Below, one piece after another: positions 1 to 9,370 of a stretch of 64,000 bases of DNA (position 1 is its first letter; each line of letters starts with the position of its first letter). The position numbers and the translations under genes are program-made. The stretch comes from Candidatus Chryseopegocella kryptomonas. GTDB taxonomy: Bacteria; Bacteroidota; Ignavibacteria; Kryptoniales; Kryptoniaceae. Where the stretch lies: NCBI RefSeq assembly GCF_001536065.1, contig NZ_CZVW01000009.1:1-64000 (forward strand). The letters are read 5' to 3'. Under the pieces are notes generated by a model, which saw only the letters and a list, made by a program, of their open reading frames with translations, was not told the DNA's origin and searched no databases.

Positions 1-1
1 C

Positions 2-3000
2 GTTGCAAGAAATAGAATCGCAAAAATTGATCTTTCAACAGGTCAAGTTACATCGTGGAATCCGAATGCAAATGGCACAGTTTATTCAATTTTGCCAGAT
101 CCATCAGGAATAGGAATTTATGTTGGTGGTGCATTTACGAATATAGGTGGTGCTGGAAGAAATCGCCTTGCAAGGTTAAATCCAACCACGGGCAGTGCGG
201 ATACTTGGAATCCAAATGTTGGAAATGGTGCGATTTACACAATTCAAGTTTATGGGACAACCGTCTATGTCGGAGGGTCATTTACATCTATAGGTGGCAT
301 TACAAGAAATTATATCGCAGGGATAAGTGCATCAACTGGGGCAGTTGTGTGGTATCCTACTCCTGGAGCAAATAACACCGTTTATTCTTTGAAAGTTTTA
401 TTAACTTATGGTGATTTTTTATTATGTGGTGGCGCATTTACGACAATTGCAGGGCAGACGAGAAGTAGATTATGCTCTTTTGATCTAAGCACAGGAAATA
501 TAACAAGCTGGGCTCCAAATGTAAATGGAACAGTTTATTTTGTTACGGCTGATGTTAATGATATTTTTATAGGTGGAAGTTTCACAACCGTTGACGCTCA
601 GCAGAGAAATAGAATTGCGAAATTTAGCAATCCTTCATTTCCACCTGTCCTTTCAAATTGGAATCCAAGCGTAAATAACACAGTGTATGTTATCGGTCAG
701 AACGGAAGTGATGTTTTTATAGGTGGGAGCTTTACGCAAATAAATCTTTATACACGAAATTACATAGCAAGCATTGATCTTTCAAGTGGGAAATTAACAA
801 ACTGGAATCCGGGAACAAATAACACGGTTTTTACGATGCTTGCTGTTGGTTCAACGCTTTACATAGGAGGTCAATTTACCACTGTTGCGGGGCAACCGAG
901 AAATCGTCTTGCTTCTTTTAATTTAACAGATGGAACTCTAACATCGTGGAATCCATCCGCAAATTCGGATGTGAGAACTATTGCAAGTGATGGCATTAAT
1001 TTTCTTTTCGTCGGTGGTGCATTTACATCTATCACGCAAGGAGCAGCTTATACAAGAAATTATCTTGCTTCTTTTTCCTTGAGTTCAGGTTTAATAACGC
1101 CGTGGGCGCCAAACGCAAATGGAAACGTTTATGCTCTCTCTGTTTCAGGCGGTGCTTTATATGTTGGTGGTGCATTTACAAGTATACACGGTCAAACACG
1201 AAATAGATTAGCAAAGTTTGATTTAAACTCTGGCGGGCTTCTTTCGTGGGCGCCAAATGTTAATAATATCGTATGGGCAATCGCTGTTTCCGGCTCAAAT
1301 GTCTATATCGGGGGTCAATTCACATCTGTGAATTTAACAACGAGAAATTATATAGCACTTGTTGATGCTGTGAGTGGAAATCTTTTGCCGTGGAATCCAA
1401 ACGCAAATGGACAAATTTACACTATCACCTTAACAGGTTCTACGGCTTATGTCGGTGGTGCTTTCACAATTATAGGCGGACAGCCGAGAAATCGCATCGC
1501 TGGGATTGATCTCGCAACTGGTTCTGCTACATCCTGGAATCCGAATGCAGATAACTCTGTCTATACAATTTTGCTTTCACCTTCAACAGGAAGAGCTTAT
1601 ATCGGAGGTCAATTCACGCAGATAATGGGACTTCTATATTCATATCTTGCAAGTTTGACGATTCCGGATTTATTTGAGCAGGTTTTAACAGTTGGATTTT
1701 CTGTTAGTTCAATTTCAGTTATCACAGGTTCAACTGGAAATACCGCATATGTAAGGTTAAGCTGGCTTGATAGAACACCGCCTGAGGAAGGAGTTTATAG
1801 TTTTACATTTGAAATCACAAGCCCAAGCATATCAATAAATTCAGGAAATGTATCGCTACATCCTTCAATTTCTGGAAGTTTCAACATTTCAAAAACAAAC
1901 ATTCCTGGTGGTGTAAGGGTCACGATAACAGGGAATTCTATAAGCTCATTGCTTATAGATAATGGCTTAAGCGAAGGTGTATATATTGTTGCTATTTTAA
2001 CATTTGATGCGCCCACGATAGATGGAACATATTACATAAATCTAACAAACATAAACCCAGCGCAAATACGCACCGTTAATCCTCCATATTCGTTATCAAA
2101 TCAAACTATAACCGATGGGTATACAACTTTGACTGTTAACTCAATTACTCTCTTCCCCATAACAGTGCCATATTTTACTCCCGTTGGATACACACAAAAT
2201 AGAAAATACGGAGACATAAACTGGGATGGCTCAATAGATATATCAGACATTACATCGCTTGCAGATATTATAATTGAGAATTACTCTGCTGTGCCTGTGA
2301 ATGATCCAATATATGGGACAAGATATTTTTATGAAGGTGATGGCTACGGTGGAACGAATCTAGATAAAGCGGACAGAAGGTCTGCTGATGTTTGGGGAAC
2401 TGGCGGAGATGGCGATCCAACAAATGGAGAAGGAGATGATCAAATTGAACAAATGGATCTTGCAGTTCTTGTTGATGCTGTGACAAATGGAGTTTGGCCA
2501 AGTTATAGCGGTGTTATATCAGCAGTTGTAGGAAGACCTGCATTTAAAATCTCCAATGGAAATTATCAACCCGAAAATTTACACGCCAAATTTAGAAAAA
2601 ACACAACAGATGTATTTGTAAATTTTGAAATTTTCAACCCCGGAGAAAAATCAAGCAAAATAAAAGTTACGGTGGAAAACCAAAGTTATGGTTTGAAAGG
2701 CTTACAAATAGAATTTGCTTCGTCTATTTTGCCGGGAGAAATTCAAATATGGGCTTTACCTGATGCAAGTGGGTTAAAAATTGCCTGGGCAAGAAATGAA
2801 TTCAACAAAGTTGTTATCTTACTTTTTGCCGAAGGTGGCAAGACATTTAAAGTAGGGAAAATTTCATATTTTACGATAGTTTTAGCCAATATCACAGTTG
2901 AACAATTCCTCGCATCAGAGCCAAAAGTAATAGCAAGTATAAATAATCTCTCTTATAATGTTGGATTTAATGTGAGTAATGCATCTGGAATTACGCCTTC

Positions 3001-3295
3001 AACTTACATACTTCACCAAAACTACCCAAATCCGTTTAATTTAGAAACAGTGCTTGATTTTGAAGTCCCTGAATACTCAAGCGTTAAATTGATAATATGG
3101 AATTCGCTTGGACAAAAGGTAAAAGAACTTTACAGCGGGATTGTCGCACCGGGCAAATACAAATTATTTTGGGATGGTAAAGATGATTTTGGAAATTTTG
3201 TTTCATCAGGTGTTTACTTCTACACGATGTATGCGAAATCACTTGAAGACGGGAGAGAATTCACGATGACAAGAAAAGCAATACTTATGAAGTGA
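2..3295 (+). CDS. Giant secreted beta-propeller-like repeat protein with T9SS-type sorting domain (5' truncated)
   Basis: The reading frame is open from base 2, so the gene starts before the window; about 1097 residues are visible. Nucleotides 2-1660 encode a tandem array of about 45-50-residue repeats, each with a Y-[VI]-G-G-x-F-T core, an R-N-[RY]-[LI]-A strand and a W-x-P-N turn; I count ten full units plus partial ones at both ends, which suggests beta-propeller blades. Next come an Ig-like stretch (about 1680-2190), a dockerin-like calcium-loop pair starting YGDINWDGSIDISD (about 2210-2500) and a cohesin-like beta domain (about 2570-2960). The last about 95 residues are a type-A secretion sorting domain with NYPNPFN and an FxLxWDGxDxxG-like core. 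It is probably exported across the outer membrane by type IX secretion and attached or released. The function of the propeller is unknown. It is convergent with the sensor kinase gene. Confidence 0.9.
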   Translation, partial: VARNRIAKIDLSTGQVTSWNPNANGTVYSILPDPSGIGIYVGGAFTNIGGAGRNRLARLNPTTGSADTWNPNVGNGAIYTIQVYGTTVYVGGSFTSIGGITRNYIAGISASTGAVVWYPTPGANNTVYSLKVLLTYGDFLLCGGAFTTIAGQTRSRLCSFDLSTGNITSWAPNVNGTVYFVTADVNDIFIGGSFTTVDAQQRNRIAKFSNPSFPPVLSNWNPSVNNTVYVIGQNGSDVFIGGSFTQINLYTRNYIASIDLSSGKLTNWNPGTNNTVFTMLAVGSTLYIGGQFTTVAGQPRNRLASFNLTDGTLTSWNPSANSDVRTIASDGINFLFVGGAFTSITQGAAYTRNYLASFSLSSGLITPWAPNANGNVYALSVSGGALYVGGAFTSIHGQTRNRLAKFDLNSGGLLSWAPNVNNIVWAIAVSGSNVYIGGQFTSVNLTTRNYIALVDAVSGNLLPWNPNANGQIYTITLTGSTAYVGGAFTIIGGQPRNRIAGIDLATGSATSWNPNADNSVYTILLSPSTGRAYIGGQFTQIMGLLYSYLASLTIPDLFEQVLTVGFSVSSISVITGSTGNTAYVRLSWLDRTPPEEGVYSFTFEITSPSISINSGNVSLHPSISGSFNISKTNIPGGVRVTITGNSISSLLIDNGLSEGVYIVAILTFDAPTIDGTYYINLTNINPAQIRTVNPPYSLSNQTITDGYTTLTVNSITLFPITVPYFTPVGYTQNRKYGDINWDGSIDISDITSLADIIIENYSAVPVNDPIYGTRYFYEGDGYGGTNLDKADRRSADVWGTGGDGDPTNGEGDDQIEQMDLAVLVDAVTNGVWPSYSGVISAVVGRPAFKISNGNYQPENLHAKFRKNTTDVFVNFEIFNPGEKSSKIKVTVENQSYGLKGLQIEFASSILPGEIQIWALPDASGLKIAWARNEFNKVVILLFAEGGKTFKVGKISYFTIVLANITVEQFLASEPKVIASINNLSYNVGFNVSNASGITPSTYILHQNYPNPFNLETVLDFEVPEYSSVKLIIWNSLGQKVKELYSGIVAPGKYKLFWDGKDDFGNFVSSGVYFYTMYAKSLEDGREFTMTRKAILMK

Positions 3296-3341
3296 TGTTG
3301 TGTTAAAATCTACCCCCTTTTTTGATTTATCATTAACCGAT

Positions 3342-6300
3342 TTAAATTAACTCATTGATCATCTTCAAAAGTTTGACTATATCAAAAGGTTTCTCAATAA
3401 ATCCCGCAACACCTTTAATTTCTTCTCTCTCCGACTCAGTGATATAGCCGGTTGCAATTATAACCTTCACATTTGGATTTATCAAAAGAAGTTGTGCAAG
3501 CGTTTCTTTACCGCTCATCTTTGGCATGTTCAAGTCAAGAATCACAAGGTCAATCTCATCCTTATGCTCTTTATAAATGTTCACGCCTTCAAAACCATCT
3601 CCGGCTGTATAAACTTTAAATCCTTCAGTTTCAAGGAGTTCTTTTCCAGCAAACCTTATTTCTTCCTCATCGTCAATTAAAAGTAATGTTCCTGTTTTCT
3701 TCACTTCCACTTTTAAATCTGTTTCTACCTTTGTTTCTTCTTTATAAACTGGCAAATAAATTGAAAACTTTGTTCCTTTCCCAACTTCGCTATAAACTTT
3801 TATAAAGCCGTCGTATGATTTAACGATTCCATAGACAGTTGAAAGTCCAAGTCCTGTTCCTTTTCCAACTGGCTTTGTCGTGAAAAACGGCTCAAACAAT
3901 CTTCTTTTAACCTCTTCCGTCATCCCAATTCCTGTGTCAATCACATGCATAACAATATATTCAACTCCCGGCTTTGCGTCAAATCCATTCCCGAATCTAT
4001 TTTCCATTTTAAAAATTAACTTCCCACCATCTGGCATAGCATCTTTTGCGTTAACAGCAAGATTAAAAATTATTTGCTGAACCTGCGCTTCTTCACCAAG
4101 AATTGTAAAGTTATCAGCGCCAAATTCGCAAGATATCTCAATGTTTCTCGGAAATGTCTCTCTAAAAACTCTAACAGATTCTTCAATTAAATGATGAAGA
4201 TTTATCGGTTTCACCTCACCCGTTGGCTTCTTCCGTGCAAATGTGAGAAGTCGTCTCGCAAGTTCTGCCCCTCTTAAAGCAGTTGATGTAATCGTGTTAA
4301 TCCATTTCTCATATTCAGGATTTTTAACCTTCATTCCAAGAAGTTGACCTGCACCGATTATTATCTGCAATATGTTGTTAAAATCGTGCGCAATTCCACT
4401 TGCAAGCGTCCCAAGTGCTTCAAGCTTTTGAGATTGTTGTAGCGCCTCTCTCCTTTTAACTTCCTCCGTCACATCAATAATCATACCCTGCGCTGCTGGT
4501 TTCCCTTCGTATTCAACTCTTTTAGTATAACCCTCTATGAAAATAACCTGCCCATCCTTTCTTAATCCTTTTGCACTCCACTTGTTTATCTCAAACTCAC
4601 CCTTCAATCTTCTTCTCAACTGTTGATTCAATCTTTCTCTGTCATCTGGATGTATCAAAACAGAATAATTTTTCAAATTCAAAATTTCATCTTTCGTATA
4701 TCCAAAAATCTCGCAAAACTTGTCATTGACAAATTTAAATCCGGATGCGTCCATAAGATAAGCCCCGAAAAATGGATTTTCAACAATTGACCTGTATTTT
4801 TCCTCAGATTTTAAGAGTTCAATCGTTCTTTTCTCAATTTCATATTCAAGATGTTCGGAAAATTTAAAATTAAGATAAAGCACCGTCACAACGCTTATAA
4901 CTATGCCCAGCAAACTCAATATCAACCAGACGAAAGCCGATTTTGGTAAAACTTCAAGAAGTGAAAAATCTTCAAGAAAATGATAATCACAAATCAAGAA
5001 ACCATCCCCATTAAAATTTACAGGGGTAAGAGAAAGAGCAAGAATTGTTCGCCTTGAATTTTTGTATACTCTTGATGAAAAACTTTCAGGGCTTTCTGCC
5101 TTCTCCACGCCTTCAAGTATTGAGCGAATTGATTCGGGTTGATCAACAACAGAGCTTAAATACTGTAGAAAATTTTTGCCAAGTTCTTTTTCGGAATCCG
5201 CAGAGATTATGTTGCGTGATAAATCAATGAAATAAATGTTTGCAGGTGATTCAAGCGTCTTTTTTAAATTTTCTCTGATGCTGTCAAAATTTATTTCAAT
5301 TCCAACTCCACCTGAAAAAATTTTATTTGCTTCATACCTTGGATAGAAGATATAGAGATGGTAATGCCCGCTTTCGTCCCTGAGAAAAAGCGATGCGCTT
5401 GAATTATCTGGAGAAAAATTTTTATAAGGTATCCAAATCTCAACAGCTTTAGGATGAGAATAAAAAACATTTCCCTTTTCATCAAAGAAGAAAACATTTG
5501 AGACAAGTTCCCCGTATCTTTCAATCAAACTTTTTAAAGTGTCTCTAATTTTTTCGCTTCTAAAATCATTTTTAGTCAAAAGCTTAACACGCATTGATAA
5601 ATTTTCAATTTCCCTTTCGCTTTCCCTTGCAAAAACTTTTATTATCTCTGCATCTTTTTTGACTTTGTCAAAGAAAACTCTTTCCTGAATTTGGAAAAAC
5701 ACTCCCGCCGAAAATGTTCCAGTTAAAATAACCGCAATCCCTGCAAATACAGCCATAACTGTAAATCGCCTAATTAACCCCGCTTTTGCAATTGCAAGAT
5801 ATTTTGAGCCAAACTTATCAAGAATTAAAGGCGAATGCGAAATTAAAACATGCAATATGTTGAATGTTAAGAATCCAGCGACAAATGTTCCAGCTATCTC
5901 AAACCCAAGATAAATTTTATTGAGAATGTTTGCTGAAATACCCAACTTTAAACCCCATAGCCACACAAATGCCTCAATCAAATAGTAAAGCGAGACAAGT
6001 TTTATTTGTTTGCTTCTCTTCGGCGCTTTCTCGCACACAATTTTATTCGTAAGCATAATATCACCAAATACAAAATAAGCAACGAAAAACTGCGCTTGAA
6101 TCAAAACATAAAATAGGTCAGTGAAAAGATAAATTATCTTTTCATACGATTGCATCAAGAAATATGGAACAAGCGAAAGGAGATATACAAGAAGAATTGG
6201 GAATGCTTTTTTCAAAGTTGATTTTAAACTGCCAATCTCGGTTATTCTGGCGAAGAAATTGTGAAGCGAGAAAATCCCCGAGATCAAAAGAAAACCAGCG

Positions 6301-6548
6301 AGAAGATAAATAAATTGCAAAATTATAAGTTCTGTGCTCGTGATGATGCCAAAATTAGCAGTGATGTAAAACGACTCATAAGTTGCAATTAGATAAAAGA
6401 CAGTGGAGAAAAATAGAAGAGATGAACCTGTTCTTTTCCCAGTTTCAGATGTTAATCTATAAGCAAGAACTGTAAGCGAAATTACAGGCAAAAGAACATA
6501 TAAAAATTCAAGTGCTTCACTTACAAGACCTAATAAGTGTGACTCCAC
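3342..6548 (-). CDS. Hybrid sensor histidine kinase with 7TM N-terminus, PAS and receiver domain
   Basis: This 1068-residue membrane kinase has an N-terminal block of about seven hydrophobic helices (residues 1-250). A further helix (about 265-290), an extracytoplasmic Cache-like sensor region (about 290-525) and another helix (about 535-560) follow. A PAS domain (about 575-695) leads to a HisKA helix with the phospho-accepting His in SGIAHDFNNIL, then an HATPase with N, G1 and G2 boxes (DTGIGMT, GKGTGLGLS). The C-terminal receiver domain (about 950-1068) has the acidic pair DDEEE, the phospho-acceptor Asp in VILDLNMPKMSG and a conserved Lys in IEKPF. The start is GTG with GAGGT about five bases upstream. 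No response regulator with an output domain lies next to it, so the target and the ligand are unknown. Confidence 0.92.
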   Translation of the reverse strand: MESHLLGLVSEALEFLYVLLPVISLTVLAYRLTSETGKRTGSSLLFFSTVFYLIATYESFYITANFGIITSTELIILQFIYLLAGFLLISGIFSLHNFFARITEIGSLKSTLKKAFPILLVYLLSLVPYFLMQSYEKIIYLFTDLFYVLIQAQFFVAYFVFGDIMLTNKIVCEKAPKRSKQIKLVSLYYLIEAFVWLWGLKLGISANILNKIYLGFEIAGTFVAGFLTFNILHVLISHSPLILDKFGSKYLAIAKAGLIRRFTVMAVFAGIAVILTGTFSAGVFFQIQERVFFDKVKKDAEIIKVFARESEREIENLSMRVKLLTKNDFRSEKIRDTLKSLIERYGELVSNVFFFDEKGNVFYSHPKAVEIWIPYKNFSPDNSSASLFLRDESGHYHLYIFYPRYEANKIFSGGVGIEINFDSIRENLKKTLESPANIYFIDLSRNIISADSEKELGKNFLQYLSSVVDQPESIRSILEGVEKAESPESFSSRVYKNSRRTILALSLTPVNFNGDGFLICDYHFLEDFSLLEVLPKSAFVWLILSLLGIVISVVTVLYLNFKFSEHLEYEIEKRTIELLKSEEKYRSIVENPFFGAYLMDASGFKFVNDKFCEIFGYTKDEILNLKNYSVLIHPDDRERLNQQLRRRLKGEFEINKWSAKGLRKDGQVIFIEGYTKRVEYEGKPAAQGMIIDVTEEVKRREALQQSQKLEALGTLASGIAHDFNNILQIIIGAGQLLGMKVKNPEYEKWINTITSTALRGAELARRLLTFARKKPTGEVKPINLHHLIEESVRVFRETFPRNIEISCEFGADNFTILGEEAQVQQIIFNLAVNAKDAMPDGGKLIFKMENRFGNGFDAKPGVEYIVMHVIDTGIGMTEEVKRRLFEPFFTTKPVGKGTGLGLSTVYGIVKSYDGFIKVYSEVGKGTKFSIYLPVYKEETKVETDLKVEVKKTGTLLLIDDEEEIRFAGKELLETEGFKVYTAGDGFEGVNIYKEHKDEIDLVILDLNMPKMSGKETLAQLLLINPNVKVIIATGYITESEREEIKGVAGFIEKPFDIVKLLKMINELI

Positions 6549-6612
6549 AAAGACCTCATAATTTTAATTTCAAAGCAAAATTCAAAAACATAGTTGCCAA
6601 AATCATAAACAC

Positions 6613-6971
6613 CTACTTCTGTTCCTGCGGGGTTGCAGCTGGTTGAGATTGTCCCTGTTGAGGAGCAGGAACAGTAACGGGCGGAACAGATTTAGCTCTT
6701 TGCTGGATTATGCTTTCCCGGACGCTTTCGGGTGTTTTTTTCCGGGAAGAAAGAAAAGATTGATTATAATTGCAAGCAGAAGAAAAATTGCCCCAAGAGT
6801 AATGGTTGCTTTGCTTAGAAAATCTGCTGTTCTTCTTATTCCGAATACAGTTCCGAAACCAGCGCCACCAAATGCGCCAGCAAGCCCACCACCTCTTCCA
6901 GCTTGAAGCAAAACCGCAATTATAAGCAAAACCGCAATAATTATCTCAATTGCAACAAGAACAGAATACAT
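6613..6971 (-). CDS. secG: Preprotein translocase subunit SecG, reading frame interrupted at an A7 run
   Basis: SecG is the small accessory subunit of the SecYEG channel. Residues 1-75 show the family pattern: a first membrane helix, the Gly-rich loop QAGRGGGLAGAFGG with F-G-x-R-R-x-A-D-F-L, and a second helix. As written, the frame stops at 6708 after 87 residues. If the coding-strand A7 run (plus-strand T7 at 6735-6741) is read as eight A's, or the ribosome slips back one base, the frame continues to a stop at 6613 and gives about 119 residues. The added tail contains TPESVRESIIQQRAKSVPP and then a Gln/Pro-rich end. The zero-frame sequence at the run is GGA AAA AAA CAC, which contains the slippery heptamer A-AAA-AAA. 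The tail looks like a genuine SecG tail; whether the break is biological or a sequencing error is open. Confidence 0.88.
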
Positions 6972-7138
6972 CGTTTTAAGCTTCGGTTGAATTTTGTTTT
7001 TAAATTTTTTTGTGTTTAAAATTTAATCAAAATTACCAACAAAAACAAAATAACTCCCTAACAAGAAAGGTCTAACGATTGCATCAAAAGCCAAACCTTG
7101 TTTAATTTAAAACCAGAAAAATAAATTTTCCCAACCCG

Positions 7139-8314
7139 ATGCGAATTTTAATTTACACAGGCAAAGGTGGCGTCGGAAAAACAACTGTTTCATCAGCAAC
7201 TGCTGTTTTATGCGCTGAACTTGGCTATAAAACAATCGTCATAAGCACTGACCCAGCACATAGTTTAAGTGATTCGCTTTCAAGAAAAGTCGGAAAATAT
7301 CCAGTTAAAATCACCGATAAACTTTATGCGCAGGAACTGGATGTAAATGAAGAGCTTAGATTAAATTGGGATAAAATTCAGGGTTTTGTAGTTAAGTTTT
7401 TGTCTTATCAAGGTTTTGATAGATTCATAGCCGAAGAATTTGCAATTTTCCCGGGGCTTGAGGAATTGTTCAGCTTACTTAAAATTTCTCAATACCATGA
7501 TCAGAAAAGTTATGATGTCATAATAATTGACTGTGCTCCGACCGCAAGCACAATTAGAATGTTAAGTTTTCCAGACATAGTAAGTTGGTATATGGAGAGA
7601 TTTTTCCCGCTTGAAAGAAAACTTGTAAAAACGATAAGACCTGTGGCTGAAAAAGTTGTCAAATTCCCTCTTCCATCTGATGATGTTTATGCGCAGGTTG
7701 AAGAACTTTACAAAAAAATTGAACACACAAAGAAAATTTTAACCGATGTCAAAAAATCTTCTGTAAGAGTTGTTGTAAATGCAGAAAAGATGGTTATAAA
7801 AGAATCACAGAGAGCATACACATATTTGAACCTTTTTGGTTTCCCAGTTGATCTCGTGATTGTGAATAAAATTTTTCCAGAGGAAATTCAAGATAAACAT
7901 TTCAAAAAATGGAAACAGACGCAGTCAAAACACATTGAAACCGTTAAAGAAGCATTTTCACCGATACCTATAAAAATCTCTTTCCTTCAAGATGATGAAA
8001 TTACCGGACTTGACAAACTTTTAAAATTTGCTCATAATCTTTATGGCGATGATGACCCGACGAAAGTTTATTACGAAGGCAAACCGATTCAAGTTGAAGA
8101 ATCAAACGGGCGATATTTTCTTAAATTGAAAATGCCATTTTTCACAAAGAAAGAGCTTAACATCTGGGTAAAAAACGACGAATTAATAATTGAACTTCCG
8201 AGCTTCAGAAGAAACATATTTCTTCCTTACACACTTGCGTCAGCAAAAATTAAAGAAGCAACTTTAAAAGATGGAATTTTAACAGTTGAATTTGAAAAAA
8301 CAAAGGAGGGTTAA
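7139..8314 (+). CDS. ArsA/Get3-family ATPase with C-terminal Hsp20-like domain
   Basis: This 391-residue protein is a single-domain ArsA-type P-loop ATPase. It has the deviant Walker A GKGGVGKTT at residues 8-16, switch I DPAHS at 38-42 and the DCAPT switch II near residue 131. The last about 75 residues form a beta-rich Hsp20-like domain often fused to bacterial ArsA homologues. Family members power arsenite efflux (ArsA with ArsB) or tail-anchored protein delivery (Get3). No arsB, arsC or arsR gene is nearby, so arsenic resistance is not supported here. The next gene starts four bases downstream and is probably co-transcribed. No clear Shine-Dalgarno precedes the ATG. A TTGCAT/TTAATT pair with 17-base spacing (7079-7107) is a weak promoter candidate. 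Confidence 0.88.
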   Translation: MRILIYTGKGGVGKTTVSSATAVLCAELGYKTIVISTDPAHSLSDSLSRKVGKYPVKITDKLYAQELDVNEELRLNWDKIQGFVVKFLSYQGFDRFIAEEFAIFPGLEELFSLLKISQYHDQKSYDVIIIDCAPTASTIRMLSFPDIVSWYMERFFPLERKLVKTIRPVAEKVVKFPLPSDDVYAQVEELYKKIEHTKKILTDVKKSSVRVVVNAEKMVIKESQRAYTYLNLFGFPVDLVIVNKIFPEEIQDKHFKKWKQTQSKHIETVKEAFSPIPIKISFLQDDEITGLDKLLKFAHNLYGDDDPTKVYYEGKPIQVEESNGRYFLKLKMPFFTKKELNIWVKNDELIIELPSFRRNIFLPYTLASAKIKEATLKDGILTVEFEKTKEG

Positions 8315-8317
8315 AAA

Positions 8318-8554
8318 ATGCCACAGGAAAAAGAAAAACAAATGCCGAAGTATTACATACCTCTTCCGGATTTTTCAGCAATACTTGAATCATTACCGCC
8401 GGAGCTAAACGAGACGAAAAAACATTTTATTCAAGCAAATAAGGAATTTCTACTCGCCATTAGATCAATAATTGATGCTGGAATTGCAATAGCAGATAAA
8501 TTGCTTGAGGAAAAACCAAAGCAAGAGCCAGCAAGAAAAGTTAAAGTAAAGTGA
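8318..8554 (+). CDS. Small conserved-looking protein paired with the ArsA-type ATPase (78 aa)
   Basis: I do not recognise this protein. It starts right after the ArsA-type gene with a very good ribosome-binding site (AAAGGAGGG six bases before ATG). It has a charged N-terminus, a Pro-rich PLPDF segment, a helical middle (about residues 28-65) and a Lys-rich end. There are no membrane segments and no cysteines. Its position suggests it works with the upstream ATPase, perhaps as an adaptor; this is inference from operon structure only. Its stop codon directly abuts the stop codon of the convergent DUF4198 gene. Confidence 0.75.
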   Translation: MPQEKEKQMPKYYIPLPDFSAILESLPPELNETKKHFIQANKEFLLAIRSIIDAGIAIADKLLEEKPKQEPARKVKVK

Positions 8555-9355
8555 TTATCTTCGTATCTCAAAACTAAAAGATGCCCAGAAACTTTCCCAG
8601 TTGACATCTTTACATTTATCACAAGGCAGAAGATGAACTAAACGGATCAGCCAGAATCCATCTGAATTCAGTTTAAACTTAACAATGCCATTTTTATCTG
8701 TTTTGATTCTTTGCTCCGTGAATTTACCATCTTTTGAACTTTGATTATAAACCATCACAGTTTTATAAGGCAGAGGTTTGCCTTCAAATAAAATTTTCGC
8801 CTCCATACTATCCCCCACGCTTAACTCAAATGGATTTTGAAGCAAAATTATTTCAAGTTTTTGCCCGAAAACTTTTTTATAAACCTCACCCTTAAAATTA
8901 CTTCCAGAAACGATCAGCGATTTCAAAAATCTGCTGTATCTTTCCTTCTCAACTTTCCTTTTTCCCATCTTTTTCCAGATTTCCTTAATCTCATCAAGAT
9001 TCTCGTGTTCAAGATACTCTTGAAATTCTTCAGGTTTCAGTTCTATATACGCAAAGTCCCTTTCCATAAGGATAAGCCCCAAACCTTCAAAATCAACTTT
9101 TCTATTTAACACAGGAATTGTTCCATCTTTAAGTCCATCAATCAAATTGAATTTTGTCTCATCTGTGATTAACTCAAATTTCTTTGTCATATTCTTTTGA
9201 AATTCACGCTCAATTTCTTTGTTAAGTTTATCTCCAACGAAAAGATGAACGATAAGCGTATCACCTTTTGACAGTCTAAATTTTTGCGGATGAAGCCAGT
9301 AATCGTGTGAGTAAAGTTGATTTAAAAGCAAAATAGCAAGCAAAATTTTCTTCAT
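8555..9355 (-). CDS. DUF4198 domain-containing exported protein
   Basis: This 266-residue protein has an N-terminal signal peptide (MKKILLAILLLNQLYS) followed by HDYWLHP, the hallmark start of mature DUF4198 proteins. The body is predicted beta-rich with a C-terminal carboxypeptidase-regulatory-like fold (residues about 175-265, with NGIVKFKLNSDGFWLIR). DUF4198 proteins are periplasmic and often sit with metal (nickel or cobalt) transporters, but no such transporter is present here. The C-terminal CDKC could bind a metal or form a disulphide. The start is ATG and the gene precedes nothing obvious in an operon; the upstream orphan gene on the same strand ends 15 bases away and may be co-transcribed. 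Confidence 0.78.
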   Translation of the reverse strand: MKKILLAILLLNQLYSHDYWLHPQKFRLSKGDTLIVHLFVGDKLNKEIEREFQKNMTKKFELITDETKFNLIDGLKDGTIPVLNRKVDFEGLGLILMERDFAYIELKPEEFQEYLEHENLDEIKEIWKKMGKRKVEKERYSRFLKSLIVSGSNFKGEVYKKVFGQKLEIILLQNPFELSVGDSMEAKILFEGKPLPYKTVMVYNQSSKDGKFTEQRIKTDKNGIVKFKLNSDGFWLIRLVHLLPCDKCKDVNWESFWASFSFEIRR

Positions 9356-9370
9356 TTTTGCTCCAATTTT

